A DNA stretch of 64,000 nucleotides, taken from NCBI GenBank assembly GCA_000231825.2, contig JH720337.1, forward strand, positions 72,181-136,180. The letters run 5' to 3'. Of the stretch, positions 1-12,041 are shown piece by piece. The notes under the pieces were generated by a model, which worked only from the letters and a program-made list of their open reading frames with translations, had not been told where the DNA came from and did no database searches. Position 1 is the stretch's first letter; each line of letters begins with the position of its first letter. The position numbers and the translations under genes are program-made. This stretch comes from Tetrahymena elliotti 4EA. Lineage: Eukaryota; Ciliophora; Oligohymenophorea; Hymenostomatida; Tetrahymenidae.

Positions 1-2560
1 AAATTCATAGATGCTACATAATATGAAAAAGCAAATTTTAATAATATCCTGAAAAACAGTTGCAGATTATTGCTAAGTTAATGTAGTAATATTATAAATT
101 TTTAAAATTTAATAAGTTATCAATGAGTTGTTTATCCTACTCTCACTAATAACCCATTAAAAGGCTGTCTAATTTTTTTAATTATTTATCTAGTAAATAG
201 ATTGAAAAAACCTTCTATTTTAATTGTACTGATTTTTTATATGAAATACTGTTTAGTTTTTTTGTCATATTTTGAATTACATCATAAATTTCTCAAAACT
301 ATATTTCGTTTTGGAAGAACTTGAATTCTTTCTCTTTATAAATGGATAATTTTTATTGTAATTTAACTTCTTGGTTGCCAATAATATTAAAAATAATTTT
401 AAGTATCAATTAAGCTAAAATATTTCCTTAACTAAACAATAAATATTGTTGTTGAGGAATTTTAAAATAAGCAAATTTAATGACTAAAATCATAGTGAGC
501 TACCTATATTAATGGTTGAATATTTTTTATATTTTTTGATTTTCTTCTAAAATCTTCACATAGAAAATTTTTATCTTGACAGTAAAAAAATATATTTTAA
601 ATTCATTTCATCAAACACTGCTTTCTTTTGTTTTTCTAGATATTTTGATAACATGATTCGTATCTATTTTTTTAATTTATTCTGATTGTTCTAATTATTT
701 TTAACACTTAACTTGAAAAATACATACATTCTGCATAGTATTTTAATTAAAAAACTCCCTCATGAACTCAAGTTATCTAAATTATTAATTCATTAGCCTT
801 AGAAAGAATTTTAATAAAACCTTAATTTTGATCTTTGCCTTTTATTATCTACAAATTTGATGGAAAATTTCAGTTTGTAAATATAAATTAGTCTGTCTAA
901 TAAATTTAGATGTTATATTAATAATGAGTAAACTATGGTATTTAATTCTAAATCTCCAGATAGAAAAATCTTTGTAACAAATGTAAGATACAGATATTAT
1001 TAACTTTGGAAATCGATTCCTTAAAATATCTATATAAAAATATATTGACAAAGTGAAGGAGCATCAAAAAAAATTAAGAAAGAAAGAAATTAATTAATAA
1101 AGAGAGAAAGAAATTTTAATAAAGAAATTTGAAGAGGGGAATATCATATTTTAATTAATTTATTTAAAAAAATTAAGAGTGTGTAAGCTTATCAAAGTCT
1201 TTGGAAATATCTTAATAAATTTTTTGATAATTATAAATTAAGATAAAAATTGTGTTGTTATTGCCAATAATTGGCTCTTATTGCATTTCGTTTAATTCTT
1301 ATGTATCTGTTAAAAATTTGAAATTTAATAATTTAAAAATTTTGTGCAAATCTTTAACCAAAGCAAATATTTTAAAAATATATAAATAAAACAAAAGTGA
1401 AAAACTCTAATAGAAAAATCTAAATTTAACTTCAAATAGCATCCTCTAGTTTTTTTTCCCCAATGTTATTTTTTTTCTTTTTGCTATATAAAGAAGTATA
1501 AATTCCCTTATTTTCTTTTTTTCCTAAAAATTATAAAATCTTAATATTGTATAATTTGCAAAAATTTTACAAGGAAAAATTGAAATAAAATCTAAATTAA
1601 TTTAGTTCTTCTGTCTGGAATTTTAATTTTTTAATTATTGTTTATTCAACTCTCTCTCTGTTAGAGTACTTTCTTTTTACTTATTTTACATATGATCCCT
1701 CCATATTTGAACTTTAAAAACTCTATGCTTCTATTAGATTCCATTATAGACATAATGTGAATAATGAAATTTGTGTTAGTATAAATTATTATTTTACTAT
1801 CTAATGGTCTTTATATTGTAAAACCATAAGAGTTTATATGTTTTTTGATATAAAATTTTATAAATTAATAGAATTATTTTGATTTTCTGCAGATTTTTCT
1901 TTAAAAGCGAGTAATATTGCTTTAAAATATTTAATTTTAGATCTTGTTGAATATATTTAAATATTTGTTAATAGTTTACATTTTATTTTATAAAGTTATG
2001 GAGCATACATTCTTTGGAAGTAAGAATTTAAAAATTACGTAAGTGCTTATGATTAGTGTATTTCAAAAATAATTATTAGAAAAAAATCTATTTATAGATA
2101 ATCAATCAGCTTTTTTTTATTCTTTTTTGAGGAACCATTTTCACTAAAATAAAGGGAAAGCAAATGACCATTTTTAATTATTGAGTTACCTTAACAAAAG
2201 AGGCTCATTTATGGATGTAATAATCACAAAACTTACATGCTTAATCTTGTTAAAATTTAAAATTGCTTCAAACCAGGCATATTATTTTCGATTTAATTAA
2301 ATAGGTGAGCTAATTTTGAAAAATTGCAATAACTAACAAGTTTACTCTCTCCAATAGATAAGTAAATTTTAATTTGAAAATACATAAATTCCATAAGATT
2401 TTTCTTCAATAAAACACTGATTGCTTTAAATTGATTAATAGAATTCCGCTCATCATATTAATTTTATTAACTTTAAACAATCAAGATAAGTTAAAATATT
2501 GGAAAAGAAGCTAACAAAACAAAATAAATAATATTCTAAATTTAGACTCAAAGCAATTTA
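1..2560. other. AT-rich intergenic DNA
   Basis: I see no gene here. Open stretches on both strands are short, near pure A+T and lack codon-like structure. Purine runs near 1070-1130 (repeated AGAAAGAAATT-like units) and poly-T tracts are the only texture. The 3' end should hold the promoter of the transporter gene, but no specific element can be named. Confidence 0.6.
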
Positions 2561-4759
2561 ATGGACGATTAAGAACAAAGAAAGCATGCAAAGAGATTGA
2601 AGAAACATAGATGTCTCATTTTCGGTTTGACATTTTTTGGGTACGCCACTCTCCATTGTGCTCGTTAGTCGTGGTCATTAATGAAATCTAATATGGAAAG
2701 TGATAGTGATATTAGCAGTAAGTTCCTTGGTTATATGGATTTCGCTTTTCTTATGTCTTATTCTATTGGTCTCGCAACACTCGGACATTATGGAGATAGA
2801 ATGAACCTTAAATACTTCACTACTATTGGTATGTTCTGTGCAGTACTTTGCCTTTTTACAGTTGGTATTCTACAAACTACAGGAGCAGTAAAAGATACTT
2901 TTAACCAATTATTAATTAAAAATACTACTACTAATTTCTTTCTTTGTTATTTTACTTATTAACATTTAGATTTTTATGTTTACTTAGCAAACATAAATCA
3001 AGTAAAAAAAACTATCTCAAATAAAATGTTAAAATTTAGGTTGAAGGTACCTCAAGAGAAGTTGTTTTTATTATCTTTTGGATATTTAATGGCCTCAGCT
3101 AGAGTACTGCCATGCCAGGATTTGTAGCAGCTATGGGTAATTGGTTTGGAAAGAAAAAGAGAGGTTTAATCATGGGTTTTTGGATAGGTACCACTAATTT
3201 TGGAGATATTATGGGATACTTTTTAGGTTGTATAATGTCCTCTGGATTAAACATTCCCTGGGGATATGTGCCAATAGCTTCAGCAACTTTGATATTAGTT
3301 ATGGTTGTTAATTTATTCTTATTTATGTAGCCTTATCCTGAAAAAATAGGTAAATATTATTAAAATTATTCATCTTAGCACAAAATGGAAATAATTAAAA
3401 AAGTAGCTTTATAGAATGAGTTTACAACAAAAAAGGAAAAGTCGTAGAGATAAATAAATAACTAAAAAATAAAAGAATTATTATAATAATTAAAATATAA
3501 TATTTATTATGATTAATTCAATATTTTCCATATATAATAATGAGTTTTTAATTTTATCTTTAAGCCTTTTACATAATAGATCAAAATTATTCATTTTTAT
3601 TAAATAACTTTATTAATTTATTCTCTCAAGGTATTGATCCATAAGCCGAGTGGGGAAGTATTTTAGATGATGAAACTAAAACTGAACAACAAGCATAAGA
3701 AGAGTTACTCAAGAAATTTAACTCCTCATTATTTTCCTCAATTTTTACTTAAAAGAAAGAATAAAATTCTAATACAAGTGTTGAATAAGAATAAAAGGCA
3801 CCTGTCAACTTTTTCAATGCTTGGTTGATTCCTAATGTAGCAATATATGCACTCCTGTTTGCTGGATTAAAATCTACTGTTTATTGTATACTTTTTTGGC
3901 TACCGACCTTGTTAAGCACAGGTGATAATCATGTTTCTATGGTTAATAAATCAATTGTTTGCTCTTTGTTTGATATTGGTATTTTCATTGGTGGTAAGCT
4001 ATTAATTAAATTTATCTATAAATTACGTCATCATTCCTAAAAACCAATTTGTAAATTTAAAAATAATATTTTTTATCATTTATTATCTAGGTATGATTGT
4101 TGGTTAAATCACCGATAGAATTCGTAAAAGAGCAGTTATGATGGGCCCTTCTATTCTATTTTCTGTAGCTTTGATGATAGTCTGCCTCATCCTAAATACT
4201 GATAGTGCTGTAACTAATGCTTTCCTATTTTTCTTCATTGGTATATTCTTAGGAGGACCATACAATGTCTGCCAATCAGCTATCATGATTGATCTAGCCA
4301 AATAAAAGGCTTTGAGGAATAGTGCTGATGCCTTGTCAACAGTTACTTCTTTAATTGGTGAATTATTTTTACTTAATACAATTATTAATATTTAGAATAA
4401 AAAGATAGCCTTTTTATGCTAAAATAAATAACTTTCTTTATTCATTTTAAAATATATTTTTTAATTTTTAAAAAATCTTAATACTTATATATTTCTATAT
4501 TTCAAAAGATGGTACTGGTGCCTGCTTTGCTGCTATACTTTAACTTATTATCCCTTATGCAGGAGTTAGTAATGTGTTTTGGGTACTTTTAGGTCTTACT
4601 TTAGTTTCTTTAATTTTATTATGCCCCCTAACAGTAAAAGATATTGCAAGTTTGCTTAGAAGATAAAAAAGAAAGAAAGAATATTTCTCAAATATAGAAG
4701 GTAATCCTCGTAAGTAATTGTTAAAGAATAATGAAGATTTATAAATTTAAAATAACTGA
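2561..4759 (+). CDS. SLC37-family sugar-phosphate/phosphate antiporter (MFS)
   Basis: Five exons: 2561-2887, 3040-3349, 3631-3993, 4091-4357, 4509-4759, giving 505 residues, a normal length for SLC37 or glycerol-3-phosphate transporters. The start is followed by a basic stretch and then the family N-terminal pattern (TFFGYATLHCARQSWSLMK). Exon 2 carries NGLSQSTAMPGFVAAMGNW followed by FGKKKRGLIMG, the classic SLC37 block. A hydrophilic central loop (about residues 220-275) separates the two six-helix halves. Exons 3-4 join to give FDIGIFIGG next to GQITDRIRKRA, the second MFS loop motif, and later FLGGPYNVCQSA. All splice phases agree and the stop is TGA. Family knowledge: such proteins exchange glucose-6-phosphate or glycerol-3-phosphate for phosphate, often at the ER membrane. 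Substrate and location here are inferred. In-frame TAA/TAG are read as Gln. Confidence 0.9.
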
Positions 4760-5792
4760 AATATACAAAAATTACTATAATAATCAAATCTTTTTAATTT
4801 AAACAAATCTATTCCATATTAATTTTTAGTTAAGTATTTAATCTTTATTAAATTTTATAAATATCTCAACTTAATAAACCTCTTTGATTTTTAATTATTC
4901 TAAATTTTGTTTGCATTAATAAAAAAGTTATTAATATTATTTTTAGACACTAAAAATATTTGCTTAACTTGATCTAGCCAGATCAAATACTTTAAATTTA
5001 ACCATTTCATACATATACATTCAAATAATTATCAATTATCAATAATTCTTTTTTATAATGTAATTAAATGAGTTATCATATGAGAGTAAAAACCAAATTA
5101 ACTTGAGCTCTTATTGAATTAATTAATTTAAGATTCTGTTAGGATTATTTTTAAGCTTTAGAGATTAAAATTTTGATAGCAAATGAAAAGAAAAACTGAC
5201 TTCTTTTTTAAAAATTAGATAAAAATATTTATTCAAAGCAATAATAATTTATAAAAAAATAATTAATCTTATCTAAAAAATAAAATATATAAGAATTTAT
5301 ATTAATAGATTGAGTTTTTATGGTTAAAAATCAATAAGAACATTTTTTTAACTCAATCCATCAAATTCAAAGCAATCTGTATTTCAAAAAAAAGGCTATT
5401 TTATTACTTCTATTTTTTGCTATTTAATACCTATCAAAATCTTTAATAAAATGATAACAATAAATATTTTTCATTTATTTTTTCTAATAATTAGGTTAAA
5501 TTATTTTAAAATAAAATAACAAATTCTATGAATTTACAATAAAGAAGTTTTAAAATAAAACCTTCTTTCTTATTTACTTAAAAACATTTTTTTTAATGCC
5601 TAAAAAAAATTTAGTAAAATATCTTAATCTATTTCTGTTTAATTGTAGAATTTACTGAATAATATTTTTTAAACACCCTCTTAAAAATTGTTTTTTTGAT
5701 CACTTTTATCTTTGAGATAAAGCAAAAAACTTTTTTATATTTTTGATATTAAAATCTAGCACACCAATACAAATTATTTTGATAAATAGTAA
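4760..5792. other. AT-rich intergenic DNA
   Basis: No gene or RNA signal seen between the transporter and the next small ORF. The sequence is mostly A/T homopolymer tracts. Confidence 0.6.
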
Positions 5793-6419
5793 ATGTATAA
5801 TGAATCTTTTAAAGATATTAAATAAGTAAATTAAAATGTTTCTTATGAAGTAAATCCTCCAAATTAAATAGAAAATGATTCCGATTTTATGAAGGTGTTA
5901 ATTAAAAATCAAGAGTATTTTCATAAGTGCCTAGAACATCAATCTTAAATATTTTAAATTTCTAATGATTAGTAAATTACAGAAATGAAAGGACAATTAA
6001 ATGTGATTTAATCTGCTATTTTTTATATTTAAAATAAAAAAGATCTAAAATATCTTTAATTCAAAGATTTAATTGACTTTTTAACAAGTAATTTAGATTA
6101 AGAAGTCAAAAACTCTAACTAAGTCATAAATCTATAGGGTGCCTACATTCCATCTAGTTCAGTGCGCTCAAATATAAATTAAGAAATCAACGATCCCCTA
6201 CTTGAAGCAGGGAAATAACTTAAACAACATTAAGAGAAGAAATGAAAGGAATAGAAAATAGGTTTTAATGAAAGAATAAAAATTTTTTTGATTCAAAATA
6301 CAGTTAAAAATAATGAAAAAGTAAATAGGATAATAGAAAATAATATTAAAGATATAGAAAGATATAAGATATATTAAGCAAGAAGATCTACTTTGTTACA
6401 AATTCTTTAAAAAATATGA
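5793..6419 (+). CDS. Unknown hydrophilic protein; frame interrupted by one TGA
   Basis: I do not recognise a family. From the ATG the frame runs 150 codons (Glu/Asn/Gln-rich, helical-looking, no membrane segment) to TGA at 6243-6245. The same frame then stays open 57 more codons to TGA at 6417-6419. The downstream part also looks protein-like, with NERIKIFLIQNTVKN and RIIENNIKDIERYKIYQ reading as amphipathic helix. The gene may really end at 6245 (150 residues). Otherwise the TGA could be a mutation, a sequencing error, part of a missed intron, or a recoded codon. No canonical GT...AG intron that removes it was obvious. It lies 1 kb downstream of the transporter and converges with the capping-protein gene, 97 bases from that gene's 3' end. 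Confidence 0.5.
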
Positions 6420-6516
6420 TGTAATAAGCAAACTGGTCTTGAAAAATGAATAATTAATTAATAATTGATTTATGAATGAATATTTTTGTGTTTATTTGTT
6501 TCTTTATTATTTGTTA

Positions 6517-8038
6517 TCACTTTTTCAAATTTGCAATAAGCTTATGAACTGAAGCATCCCAACTCATCTTCATATTTGTTACTATTTTTATTACAAAAAT
6601 TATGTCTTAATGATTTTTCAATTTTAATTGATATCTATTACCTGGTAAAATACGTCTCATATTTTTAAAGAATGTATCAGACATTCTATCATACATGGTT
6701 TCAAGATTAGTTTAAACACTTTATTCTAAGTTAATAATTTATTTAACTATCTTTTCTGATTCGCTTTCTATTTGGCTTCCAGTAAACAATACATCTACTT
6801 TAAACTCTTTATTTTCTTTCAACATAACATTGCCTCCTTCAAAGAAGTGAGAATTGATTCTAACTTTTCCCTTTAAAAATAAAATAATTTGTCTAATAAG
6901 TCAGCTTATGCTAAATCTATTTAAGCAAACAAACAAGCAAGTAATATCAAAAATAATTTATCACCTCTAAGTTTGTCTTGTTAATCTTCCAATCAGAATT
7001 CCATTCTCCTCCACTTTAAATAAATGATTATTAAATATATTTACTTAAAAATTTATGAATTAATATACTGGAAACTGTTAAGCTTTAAGTTTTTGCATGT
7101 AATTGCAATATAAATGGTAAAATCTTCTTCATCCCAATCAAGGTAAACTAATAAATTAATTAAAATATTTATTTTTTACATTTGTTAATTCTAACTCATA
7201 ATAATAATAATAATTTGTAAGCTAGCTAAATATATCTGATAGAATACTTTACATTCTAAAAAAGCATAAATAATTAAATTAATTACCTTATTGACCATAT
7301 TCAGTACCAGAATAGAAGTTTTTCAAATAATCTTAGATGCCCTTTTCAATAAATCCTCTTTGTTTATTTATATTAAAATTGTTTTTAATTTATTTATTCC
7401 TTAAAGCAATTCAAAAGAAAAGAGAAATTTATTCTATTTGCTGATTTTCTATTTAATAATATCATATAATGACATATTATTATTGATTACCTGTATTGTC
7501 CAAGGACAGGATTAGAAGAAATCTCAACTTCTTCAGTTCTAATAACTTTCAATGTTTTGTGATCAACAAATACCTTGAGATTATGTTGTTAATCAAGATA
7601 GCAACCCTCCTCTGCCATGTAATTAAGAGGGGTTAATAAAAATGTAGATTAAAGAGGATGATCTTTAGCTATTGCAAAATGTTGTTGAGCATGCTCAACC
7701 AATAAGGTATTAACAACAGATTCATATTAATCATAATCATCAATAAGCTTTTTGACTTCTATAATTTGTTATAAATATTTAATTTAATATTAATGTTAAA
7801 ATTAAGTAGAAACTAGGATAGTTTTTAATTCTTAGCATTTGTACATATTTAATTCATCGCATAAATACTGATCTAAAAATTGTCATAGTTTCCTGTATGA
7901 ATTAGGAAAATTACCTGTGATGACTTCATTAAGTTCACCGTATGGTGCATTTCTAATAATATGCTTCAAAATATTGACCTTATTTTCATCTAATTCAACC
8001 TAAGGCTATTCTTATTAGTATTGGATATAATCAGCCAT
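6517..8038 (-). CDS. F-actin-capping protein subunit alpha (CapZ alpha)
   Basis: Seven exons, in coding order: 8038-7915, 7758-7491, 7357-7287, 7147-7069, 7013-6965, 6870-6642, 6581-6517; 294 residues, against about 286 in animals. All phases close exactly. Family landmarks in order: NAPYGELNEVIT then EVKKLIDD (the N-terminal PxGELNEV region), NYMAEEGCYLDQQHN, VFVDHKTLKVI, GIQDYLKNFYSG, GGEWNSDWKI (equivalent of NGRWRSEWKF), HFFEGGNVMLK, YDRMSDTFFKNMRRILPG, and a C-terminal tentacle region KMSWDASVHKLIANLKK. Family knowledge: with the beta subunit it caps actin barbed ends in the cytoplasm. The introns are 55-156 nt. Reading straight through intron 1 gives a partly open frame, but only the splice from 7914 to 7759 restores the family alignment. 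Confidence 0.92.
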
Positions 8039-8651
8039 GTCGTCTTTTGATCTAATATTTTTATAATCTTACTTAAATATCTTATTTTATTTAATTAATA
8101 ATTGAAATTAAGTATTGCTTTTTTTTGCTTGATATTTAATAAAGTGAATAAATAATCTTTTACTTAATATCTTAATCAATAAAAAGATGAATTTGGCTTG
8201 GCTGATGATTATCTATGTATATCCTTATCTTTACCAAAAATTCCTCACAATTATTCCTTATCAAATAAAAAGTAAATAAATATCTTTTTACAAATTTACA
8301 AGCAAGCAAGTATGCAAGCAAAGAAACAAATAAAGTGTAGAATGTCACAATCAATCATTTTCTTGAATTTATTTTAAGATCAAAAATAGTACTTGACCAT
8401 TCTTTTTTATATTTTTCTGATTTTAAGGTAAAATAATAAAATAATGCAAAGTTTTTCATAAATCAATTAACTTTTCCTTAAAATATGTTTTTATTTAATT
8501 TTGAAAGAGATTGATTAAAAAAATGAGCAATCAAAACATATATTTAATTAAAGAAAAAATATTTTAAAATTAAAGGAAAAAATTATAGCTTTAAAATGAA
8601 TTAAGTTTGATTCAAATAAGTGGTTACAAAAATAAACTGAAGTAATTATAA
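8039..8651. repeat. Intergenic spacer with 4-bp periodic (GCAA/ACAA/AAAT) tract
   Basis: The spacer separates two minus-strand genes. At about 8285-8336 a run alternates GCAA, ACAA and AAAT-like tetranucleotides. Similar imperfect tetranucleotide tracts recur elsewhere in the window near gene ends and inside introns. No gene seen. Confidence 0.5.
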
Positions 8652-10156
8652 TCAATTTTATTTCATTTGATTATAGTATTGGCTTTGTTACAAATTTTAA
8701 CTATTTATTTTTTCATTTGACTCTAATTTATTATCATATACTGTTGTAGCTGCTATGTATTTAGTAGATATTTCTGTCTTTTTTGAGTCTAGAATCTATT
8801 TAAATTATGCTACAGATAAGTTACCTCCACTATTTTAAACCATTGAAGAAACACTCAACAGAAATTCAGATAATTTAACAAATTCAAATTTATAATTAAA
8901 AGAATCATTTTATTGCTTTTCTGGTGTGAATATACCTTTTTCTCTTTACTTATTTAAATTAAAAAATATTATTAAAATAATGCAGATTAATAAAAATAAA
9001 ATATTCTAATTTTTGAAAAATCTAAATCAATTACTTGATAAGGAGATTGTTGAATGAATTGAGTTTGTTAAAACTTAATTTTATGATTATCAGGATTTTA
9101 AGGAGTAGTTATTCCTATTGATTAAATTTTATTAGAATTTAATGCATCTTTGTTATCAGTGTTTTATTAATTTATTTATTAAATTTGCTGTTAATACATT
9201 CTTTCTGTGTAATCTTAAGGATCTAAAGACTGCTCTACTTAAGGTGCAGCAAAAGTGCTGTTACCTGAATTCTCATAAGGATTAAATACTGAACTTAATA
9301 TTGTTTATCCTTTTGCCATAAATTAATAATTGGAATGATCTATTTCTTCAATTTTTTCTGTCAACTACTTACAAATTAAGTTGCTTTTTTTTAAGGCTAG
9401 ATCTAGATCCATATTTGCCTTTTTAATATTTTTCAAATCTATATTAAGTTATTATTTTTCAGCATGTAATAAATTCAATCTTTCTTAAAGTGTATTGTTT
9501 TCGGACTTTACTTCCTCAAGCTACAGTTAAAATTGCCTCTTTAAATCTAAAATATACTGGTCTTTGGCCTACATGCTAGACTCCAATTAACAAAAATTAT
9601 TTTCTATTTTCTTATTTTATTAGATAGTTAGTCTAGCTTTATCTATCTTTATATCAAATGTATCTATCTTTTATTGAAGAAGCTATATTGTGTCTTTACT
9701 TTATTCAATTATTTTATTCTTTTCTTATAATTTTTTCTCTAAAATTATAACATCTTGCATTTGTAATTTTAAAGGCTCATCATTAATAATTCTAAATTTT
9801 TAAAATAAACTATCCTTCTATTCATAACTTGTAAAAGTATTGTAAAGACCCATGATTAAATATTTCAGAACAAATATGTCATCCTCTTACTAATAATTAT
9901 ACACTAAATGATTATTATCACTTATTTATTTCTTTATTTATTTTTCAATATTTTCTTTGATAGTCTAATCAACTGCAAATTTTTTTTTAGCTAATGTAGC
10001 ATGTTGTTTGATAGAAATTAGGTTTAATTCTAAAATCTAACATAGTTTCTTATTAAAATCCTCTTGGGGTTTTAATGCAGTAAACTAACTCTATTTGATA
10101 GGTGAATACTAATTCTATTTTAGAGGAGATTAGGAAGACTTCTACATTTATTTCAT
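8652..10156 (-). CDS. Coiled-coil protein, unknown function
   Basis: Two exons, 10156-9035 and 8948-8652, with an 86-nt intron in phase 0; 472 residues. The start is the first ATG of a long open frame; an upstream exon cannot be excluded, because the frame stays open 5' of it. Residues about 1-30 are a Ser/Pro/Gln linker (QSPLKQNQYSPIKQSQ). A helical region follows, then from roughly residue 130 to 270 a strong heptad-like coiled coil (EKKLQEKNKIIEQSKDTIQL; LQLEEVKSENNTLQERLNLL; MDLDLALKKSNLICKQLTEK). The last third is Gln/Asn/Ser-rich and disordered. There are no membrane segments and no recognised catalytic motif. A cytoskeletal or basal-body role would be typical for such ciliate proteins, but that is a guess. 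The coding strand is full of TAA/TAG glutamine codons. Confidence 0.75.
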
Positions 10157-11693
10157 GAAATCGTTATTTTGAAGAAACACAAAATGCTACTATTTTGATT
10201 ATATTTTAAGTACTTAATAATATTCACTTTTGAATTTAATTAATATTTAACTAATTCCACACAATTAATTTTATTTATTTAATTGAAGATACACTGTAAA
10301 AAAATAAAATAACCAAAAAAAATCAAGTACTATTTTTATTCATAAAAAATATTTAATGTAAACCAACTAAAACATAATATTTATTTTCTTAGTTTATTTT
10401 TGTTAGATGTATTTGCTTACTTTTCTTTATAAATTCCCTAAAAATCTTTTATTTATTTTTTTGTGTCAACAACTAAAATGAATTGAAAACTTCATTAAAT
10501 ATTTTTCTCGTCATTTTATTCAAATAAAAACTTCTAATATATTTACAAGATTTTTTTAAATAGAGTAATTTAAGAAATTTAATCATTTTTCAATGGATAG
10601 AAAGTAATTCTATTAAATAATAATTAATTATAATTTTACTTGTTTATTTTTTTTATATTTGAATTATTTCAAAGTTTGTTACAAATTTAATATGTATTTT
10701 AATAAAAGAGTAATCACAAAAAAAAAATTGAATCAATTAGTTTGTGATTTATTAGGTTATTAATTTATTTCTTTACTTTTTAATTATTTCGATACCTGCT
10801 TAACATTTAATATTTCGGTTAAAAGATAAATCATTTATTTAGTTTAACCAATTTTAAAATTCAGTAAATTTGGAGATTTTGAAGTAAATACCGCAAAAAT
10901 TGCAAATTTTATTTAAAGTTTTAAAGAAATAAATAATTTTAGCAAGAGTTAATTTATTTTATAAATTAATTTATTCTAAAATTTGTAAAACTTTAATTAA
11001 TTTATTTTATTATTTAAATTATACTTATTTAAAAACAAATAAATAATTGAAATATAAATAGTTTTAGGTCATCTTCACTTCTATCCTTCAACTACAAAAA
11101 AGATTCTGATTTAAAAAATTTTTTTAAACAAATTGAAGCAAAAAATTATTAAATAAGCTAAAGTGCCAAATAAATAGATTATATCGATATAATCAAAAGA
11201 ATACCTATTTATAAGATAAAGTTAATAAAACCAACATATTTATCTTACAATTAAATTCACTTAATTTTAGAAATAGTTTTTTTTAATTGAAAAAAATATT
11301 AATAGACCTTAATTTATCTGTTTTAATGCAAAGACTAAAGATCAGTCATTTATTTATTACAAAATGCCAACTTATTTTAAGTAAAAATTTAGACTCTTTT
11401 AAATAAAGCTATAAATATATTCTTTAGTCTTAATAGAGTACCGTATTATCTCCTAACCTAGACCCTCAATTACAACTTCCTAGCTGAGTTATGATAGAGG
11501 TTTATATAAAAATACCAAAAATTTTTTTTTACCAAAGTTCGTAAGTAATAAGTAATATGGTATTTCTTTTTAAACATTTTTTGTTATTGATTAATAACTT
11601 GGATTTTTAATTTTTTTAATTATTAGTTTAACTTTAAATGTAAAAAGACATACATATTTAAACTGTTTATCCTATAATTATATATATATTTAT
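10157..11693. other. Intergenic DNA with one GC-richer island
   Basis: Mostly A/T tracts. One island at about 11437-11510 is clearly less AT-rich than its surroundings (it contains ACCGTATTATCTCC and CTAGACCCTCAATTAC). I could not fold it into a tRNA and do not recognise it as a known RNA. No coding frame of interest was seen. Confidence 0.45.
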
Positions 11694-12041
11694 TCAACAA
11701 TCTTCTTCAATAGAACTGACTATTAGTGAATTAGAATTAAATTAACCCTTTTCTTCCTAATTTTATGCAAGGCATTAGGTTATATTAATTCTTGTAGGTT
11801 CTTTTGCACTGAACTTATAGGATACAGTGAATTTTTTAGGTTTCTCACAAAGATTTTGAATTACTGGATCATATACAGGATAAGAATGCATAAAATACTT
11901 AGAATAGATATTTAAGCATTTATTATCTTCAGAATTACTAGGCAGATTCATCAATTCAGTTTTATTTTTGTCCATAATAAGATACACTGTTGAGGAAACC
12001 AGTAAAACTGAAAGTAAAGTAGTAAATATAATTAATTTCAT
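11694..12041 (-). CDS. Small secreted or membrane-anchored four-cysteine protein
   Basis: A single exon of 115 residues. The N-terminus (MKLIIFTTLLSVLLVSSTVY) is a typical signal peptide or signal anchor of about 20 residues. The rest is hydrophilic and holds four cysteines at about 42, 65, 90 and 115, spaced 23-25 residues apart, the last being the C-terminal residue. Reading TAA as a stop would cut the protein at 88 residues. With the ciliate code it continues (QCLAQNQEEKGQ) to TGA and gains the last two cysteines, which supports the longer form. I do not recognise a family. Secretion and disulfide bonding are inferred from the leader and cysteine pattern. Confidence 0.65.

Noticed and set aside
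845..1051. Minus-strand 68-codon open frame
   Set aside because: Composition is indistinguishable from intergenic sequence and no family features are seen.
5793..6419. Selenoprotein reading of the TGA at 6243
   Set aside because: The context is lysine/glutamate-rich with no redox motif, and I saw no convincing SECIS element. Kept only as one option.
11437..11510. Possible tRNA on the minus strand
   Set aside because: A D-arm-like piece is present, but there is no GGTTCRA-type T-loop, no pairing acceptor stem and no proper anticodon arm.
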